Under the pieces are notes generated by a model. It had not been told where the DNA came from. It was given only the letters and a program-made list of their open reading frames with translations, and did no database searches. Below, one piece after another: positions 60,135-64,000 of a DNA stretch of 64,000 nucleotides. This DNA is from Acidisoma cellulosilyticum (GTDB lineage Bacteria > Pseudomonadota > Alphaproteobacteria > Acetobacterales > Acetobacteraceae): the NCBI RefSeq assembly GCF_020621385.1, contig NZ_JAESVA010000005.1:62001-126000 (forward strand), given 5' to 3'. The position numbers were made by a program, and so were the translations under genes. Positions within the stretch are counted from its first letter, which is position 1. Every line of letters starts with the position of its first letter.

Positions 60135-62174
60135 TCAGGAAAATATGTGGAAGGCGTGCAGCACGACATCGATTGCCTTGATGCCGACGAAAGGCGCCAG
60201 AATGCCGCCCAGGCCGTAGATGAGCAGGTTGCGGCGCAGGAGCGCCCCGGCACCGATGGCCCGAAACCGCACGCCGCGCAGCGCCAGCGGCACCAGGGCC
60301 ACGATGATGATGGCATTGAAGATGACGGCCGAGAGGATGGCACTTTCCGGTGACGACAGATGCATGATGTTCAGCGCCTGCAGGCCCGGATAGGCACCGA
60401 CGAAGATCGCCGGCAGAATGGCGAAGTATTTCGAGATATCGTTGGAAATACTGAAGGTCGTCAGCGCACCACGGGTGATGAGCAATTGCTTGCCGATCTC
60501 CACAATCTCAATGAGCTTGGTGGGATCGCTGTCCAGGTCGATCATATTCCCGGCCTCGCGCGCGGCCTGGGTGCCGGTCTGCATGGCGACACCGACATCG
60601 GCCTGGGCCAAGGCCGGCGCGTCATTGGTGCCGTCGCCGCACATGGCGACAAGCCGGCCCTCCGCCTGCATCTTGCGGATATAATCGAGCTTGTCCTGCG
60701 GCGTTGCCTCGGCAATCACGTCATCCACGCCGGCTTCGGCCGCGATGGCGGCGGCGGTGATGCGGTTATCGCCCGTCACCATCACCGTGCGAATACCCAT
60801 GCGGCGGAGTGCGGCAAACCGCTCCTTGATGTCCGGCTTCACGATGTCCTTGAGTTCCACCACGCCGAGCAGGCGATGATCGACGCTGACGGCCAGCGGC
60901 GTGCCGCCGGCGCCGGCCACGCGGCGCACGGCATCGGTGAAGGCTGCCGGCGGCTCTGTGACACCGATCGCACGCAGCACGGAATCGACAGCCCCTTTGC
61001 GGATGCTTTGTCCTGGCAGATCCAGACCGGAGAGGCGCGTATTGGCGGAGAAGGGCACGACCGTCGCGCCATCAGGCGCCTGCACGGTCAAGCCAAAGCG
61101 GTCGCGGACGAAGGTGACGATGGAGCGGCCTTCGGGTGTGTCGTCACCCAGCGACGACATCGCCGAAAACTGCGCCAATTCGCGCTCCGTCACGCCCGGC
61201 ACCGGGTAGATCCCGGCGGCCATGCGATTGCCGAAGGTTATGGTGCCGGTCTTGTCCAGCAGCAGCGCATCGACGTCCCCGGCCGCCTCCACCGCACGAC
61301 CCGAGGTCGCGATGACATTGAAGCGGATCAACCGGTCCATGCCAGCGATGCCGATGGCCGAGAGCAAGCCGCCGATCGTCGTCGGGATCAGACAGACCAG
61401 CAGGGCAGCCAAAACAGCGACGCCGAGATTGGTGCCGGAATAAAGGCCCAGCGGCACGATGGTCACGACCGCGATCAGGAAGATGATGGTCAGGCCAGCG
61501 AGAAGAATATCGAGCGCGATTTCGTTCGGCGTCTTGCGGCGTTCGGCACCCTCCACCAATGCGATCATGCGGTCGAGGAAGGTCGAACCCTGTTCGGCGG
61601 TGATGCGCACCACCAGCCAGTCGGACACGACCTGCGTGCCGCCCGTCACCGCTGACCGGTCACCACCGGACTCGCGGATGACAGGGGCACTTTCGCCGGT
61701 AATGGCACTTTCATTGACCGAGGCGATGCCCTGCACGATCTCCCCGTCCGAGGGGATAAGGTCCCCGGTTTCGACCAGGACCAGATCGCCCTTGTGCAGA
61801 TCGGGGGCCGGTGTTGGCTTGAACATATGCGGTTCACGCGGATCGAGGATGAGCTTCGCCATCGTATCCGTCCTTGCCCGGCGCAGGCTTTCCGCCCGCG
61901 CCCTGCCGCGCCCTTCCGCCATGGCCTCGGCGAAAGTCGCGAACAGAACCGTCAGCCAAAGCCAAACAGCGACGGCGAGGGAGAAGGCGGCACCCCGGCC
62001 ATGCACCATCTCCTCGATGCCGACGACGGTGGTGAGCATGGCCACGACTTCCGTGACGAAGATCACCGGGTTGCGCATCAATGTGCGCGGGTTGAGTTTC
62101 AAGACCGCGTCGCGCGCGGCGCGGGTCAGGATCGCGCGGTCAAACAGCGCGATCTGTTCTGCATTCTGCGTCAT
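60135..62174 (-). CDS. kdpB: Potassium-transporting P-type ATPase subunit B
   Basis: The 679-residue P-type ATPase drives KdpFABC. The phosphorylation motif DKTGT begins at D307, the same position as in E. coli; TGES is at 159-162, and [14 protein letters not shown] closes the hinge. Length is standard. It follows kdpA by 28 bp and precedes kdpC by 18 bp. Confidence 0.97.
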   Translation of the reverse strand: MTQNAEQIALFDRAILTRAARDAVLKLNPRTLMRNPVIFVTEVVAMLTTVVGIEEMVHGRGAAFSLAVAVWLWLTVLFATFAEAMAEGRGRARAESLRRARTDTMAKLILDPREPHMFKPTPAPDLHKGDLVLVETGDLIPSDGEIVQGIASVNESAITGESAPVIRESGGDRSAVTGGTQVVSDWLVVRITAEQGSTFLDRMIALVEGAERRKTPNEIALDILLAGLTIIFLIAVVTIVPLGLYSGTNLGVAVLAALLVCLIPTTIGGLLSAIGIAGMDRLIRFNVIATSGRAVEAAGDVDALLLDKTGTITFGNRMAAGIYPVPGVTERELAQFSAMSSLGDDTPEGRSIVTFVRDRFGLTVQAPDGATVVPFSANTRLSGLDLPGQSIRKGAVDSVLRAIGVTEPPAAFTDAVRRVAGAGGTPLAVSVDHRLLGVVELKDIVKPDIKERFAALRRMGIRTVMVTGDNRITAAAIAAEAGVDDVIAEATPQDKLDYIRKMQAEGRLVAMCGDGTNDAPALAQADVGVAMQTGTQAAREAGNMIDLDSDPTKLIEIVEIGKQLLITRGALTTFSISNDISKYFAILPAIFVGAYPGLQALNIMHLSSPESAILSAVIFNAIIIVALVPLALRGVRFRAIGAGALLRRNLLIYGLGGILAPFVGIKAIDVVLHAFHIFS

Positions 62175-62202
62175 GTTCTATGGCTTCTTTGCGAGTGCCA
62201 GA

Positions 62203-63900
62203 TCAATAAGTCTTGCCGGCGAAGAGCTGAAAATGCTCCGCGATCGGGCCCAGCGTATCCGCCGGCATGAATTGCAGGCCGCCGAGGATGATGATGACGC
62301 CGATCAGCAGACCGGTGAACAGCACTGTGTCGGTCGGGAAAGTGCCCGATGATGCCGGCAGTTTCGGCTTGGCAGCGAGCGATCCTGCGATGGCTAGCAC
62401 CGGGATCAGGAAGGCGAAGCGGCCGAACAGCATGGCGGTGCCAAGGCCGTAGTCCAGCCAAGGCGTATCGGCGCTGATACCGGCCATGGCGGAGCCGTTG
62501 TTTTCGCTCGCCGATGTCCAGGCATAGATCATCTCGCTCAACCCATGCGGCCCGGCATTGGCCATGGAACTGAGACCGGTCTTGCTGATCACGGTATAGC
62601 CGGTGCCGACAAGGATGAAGAACGTCAGGATCAGGAAAGACAGCATCGCAAGCTTGATCTCCTTCGCCTGGACCTTCTTGCCGAGATATTCCGGCGTTCG
62701 CCCGACCATGAGGCCGGCGACGAAGACACTGAGCAGCGCGAAGACGATGATGGTGTAAAAGCCTGACCCGACACCGCCGGGCGCGATTTCACCCAGCTGC
62801 ATCATGAAGATCGGCACCAGCCCGCCGAGCGGCATATAGCTGTCGGTGAAGCTATTAACGGCGCCGGTGGAGGTGCCGGTGGCCGAGACATTGAAGGTTG
62901 TGGACGCCGCAATGCCGAAGCGTGTCTCCTTGCCTTCCATATTGCCGGGCGCCGCGCTGATGCCGGCCGCGACATGCAGCGGGTTGGCGTGGGATTCGGC
63001 GGCATAGGCGCCGATAACGCCGGCGCCGAGGATGATCGCCATGGCGGCATAAAGCACAAAACCCTGGCGGGGTTTGCCGATCATGCTGCCGAAGGCGATG
63101 GGCAATGCGAAGCCGGTGACCAGCAGCAGCACGTTTTCAAGGATATTCGTCCAGATCGTCGGGTTTTCGAAGGGATGGGCGGAGTTTGCGTTGACAAAGC
63201 CGCCGCCATTGGTGCCGAATTCCTTGATCGCTTCCTGGAAGGCCATGGGGCCGATGCCGATGGTCTGCGCGCCACCGACGATCGGGTGAACCGTCGCGAA
63301 GGGCGCGAAACTCTGCGGCACGCCGGACCAGACCAGGAACAGGCCGGCGACGATGCTGACAGGCAGCAGCAGATACAGCGTGATGCGCGTCAGGTCGGCG
63401 TAGAAATTACCCAGCGAGGCGATGCTCGACGCCGTGAAGGCGCGCATGACGGCGCCGGCTACGGCAATGCCGGCAGCGGCCGAGACGAACATATGCACGC
63501 ACAGGCCGAACATCTGCGCGCCGTTGGAAATCTGGGCTTCCGGCACATAGGCCTGCCAGTTGGTGTTGGTCGCGAAGCTGACAGCGGTATTGAAGGCCAG
63601 ACGCGGCGACATGCCGCCAATATGCTGCGGATTAAAGGGCAGATATTGCTGCAGACGCAGGATGGCATAGAGAATAACGACGTGAATGACACTGAGGAGA
63701 AGCAGAGCCACCGTATATTCCTGCCACTGCATCGGCCGGTCAGGATTGATGCCGCAAATGGCGTAGATGCCGCGCTCGACAGGGGCGAGGAACCGCACCT
63801 GCCCCTTGAGGATGCGGGCGATGTAAAGGCCGAGCGGAATGGCCGCGCCCAGCGTAAGCAAGGTAATGAGGGCGATGTAAGCCCAACCCGAGACTGTCAT
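62203..63900 (-). CDS. kdpA: Potassium-transporting ATPase subunit A
   Basis: The 565-residue membrane protein is the K+-selective channel-like subunit with about ten membrane segments. The selectivity-filter regions are visible, for example FATNTNWQAY and FGTNGGGFVNANSAHPFENP. Length matches KdpA. It is preceded by kdpF, cut by the window edge. No kdpDE sensor genes are downstream within the window. Confidence 0.97.
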   Translation of the reverse strand: MTVSGWAYIALITLLTLGAAIPLGLYIARILKGQVRFLAPVERGIYAICGINPDRPMQWQEYTVALLLLSVIHVVILYAILRLQQYLPFNPQHIGGMSPRLAFNTAVSFATNTNWQAYVPEAQISNGAQMFGLCVHMFVSAAAGIAVAGAVMRAFTASSIASLGNFYADLTRITLYLLLPVSIVAGLFLVWSGVPQSFAPFATVHPIVGGAQTIGIGPMAFQEAIKEFGTNGGGFVNANSAHPFENPTIWTNILENVLLLVTGFALPIAFGSMIGKPRQGFVLYAAMAIILGAGVIGAYAAESHANPLHVAAGISAAPGNMEGKETRFGIAASTTFNVSATGTSTGAVNSFTDSYMPLGGLVPIFMMQLGEIAPGGVGSGFYTIIVFALLSVFVAGLMVGRTPEYLGKKVQAKEIKLAMLSFLILTFFILVGTGYTVISKTGLSSMANAGPHGLSEMIYAWTSASENNGSAMAGISADTPWLDYGLGTAMLFGRFAFLIPVLAIAGSLAAKPKLPASSGTFPTDTVLFTGLLIGVIIILGGLQFMPADTLGPIAEHFQLFAGKTY

Positions 63901-63927
63901 GATATGGTTGATCCGTGGCCGGGAAAA

Positions 63928-64000
63928 TCAAAAATCTTCGGGGCGCAGCAAGGCCCAGAAGAGGTAGACGAGCAGCAGGCCAGAAACGCCGCCGCCGAGA
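63928..64000 (-). CDS. kdpF: Potassium-transporting ATPase subunit F (5' end outside window)
   Basis: The last codons of a very small gene read LGGGVSGLLLVYLFWALLRPEDF before a TGA at 63928-63930. The hydrophobic helix and the LLRPEDF ending are the KdpF signature. KdpF is a small single-helix subunit of KdpFABC. Only about 23 residues are in the window. Confidence 0.85.
   Translation of the reverse strand, partial: LGGGVSGLLLVYLFWALLRPEDF

Noticed and set aside
60360-61655. Plus-strand open frame of 431 codons
   Set aside because: It is antisense to kdpB, an unambiguous gene. The composition is that of a shadow frame.
1-64000. CRISPR arrays, tRNA or rRNA genes, integrases, complete insertion sequences
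   Set aside because: I looked for regularly spaced repeats, cloverleaf or CCA-ended segments, and transposase or integrase motifs, and found none.

Overview
The window is about 64 kb of GC-rich chromosome from an alphaproteobacterium. Acetobacteraceae or another Rhodospirillales lineage is my best guess. This rests on codon use, a Hint-domain/AIDA-repeat surface protein, the kdp operon, and one U-rich hairpin of a style I associate with that group; no rRNA or marker gene confirms it. I found no rRNA, tRNA, CRISPR array, complete insertion sequence or integrase.

Layout. 1-6.6 kb is housekeeping: an LtrA-like tail, a palindromic intergenic repeat, a NagB-type deaminase, two small exported proteins, a GGDEF diguanylate cyclase, SelO and a methyltransferase. 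6.7-25.6 kb is one large catabolic block. A ten-gene minus-strand operon (ureidoglycolate lyase, NMT1/THI5-type ABC importer, metal-dependent amidohydrolase, luciferase-like monooxygenase, CocE-type hydrolase, cupin, cysteine hydrolase) faces a creatininase-family hydrolase. A LysR regulator is divergent from a Rieske oxygenase and cytosine-deaminase-like pair. A second minus-strand set holds another NMT1-type importer, an FAD oxidase and a flavodoxin-fold reductase. Together these look like uptake, oxygenation, deamination, ring opening and ureide cleavage of a nitrogen heterocycle whose identity I cannot fix. 26-35.3 kb carries a peptide/opine-type ABC importer with a second CocE-type hydrolase, then a PPOX-fold protein divergent from a MocR regulator.

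35.4-39.3 kb holds two visibly broken genes, a frameshifted Hint-domain protein and an FkbM methyltransferase with an in-frame TAG, around a TetR/SDR pair with clear operator palindromes. 39.4-45 kb is amino-acid and amine metabolism: DadA, alanine racemase, Lrp, a GNAT, an omega-transaminase, and an XRE-cupin regulator with a palindrome in the shared promoter.

45-48.5 kb is an AT-richer island carrying a two-gene AAA-ATPase/DUF4435 module. I read it as a PARIS-type (AriA/AriB) anti-phage defence system. It ends at a GNAT gene remnant. A RidA protein and a GT22-like mannosyltransferase follow.

50.5-59.5 kb reads as L-carnitine to glycine betaine to dimethylglycine/sarcosine catabolism: DgcA-like flavoprotein, GlxA-type AraC regulator, beta-keto-acid cleavage enzyme, carnitine dehydrogenase fused to a thioesterase, Rieske betaine monooxygenase and a PYROXD2-like flavoprotein. 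A VapBC toxin-antitoxin pair sits inside it. The window closes with kdpFABC on the minus strand, the 5' end of kdpF lying outside.
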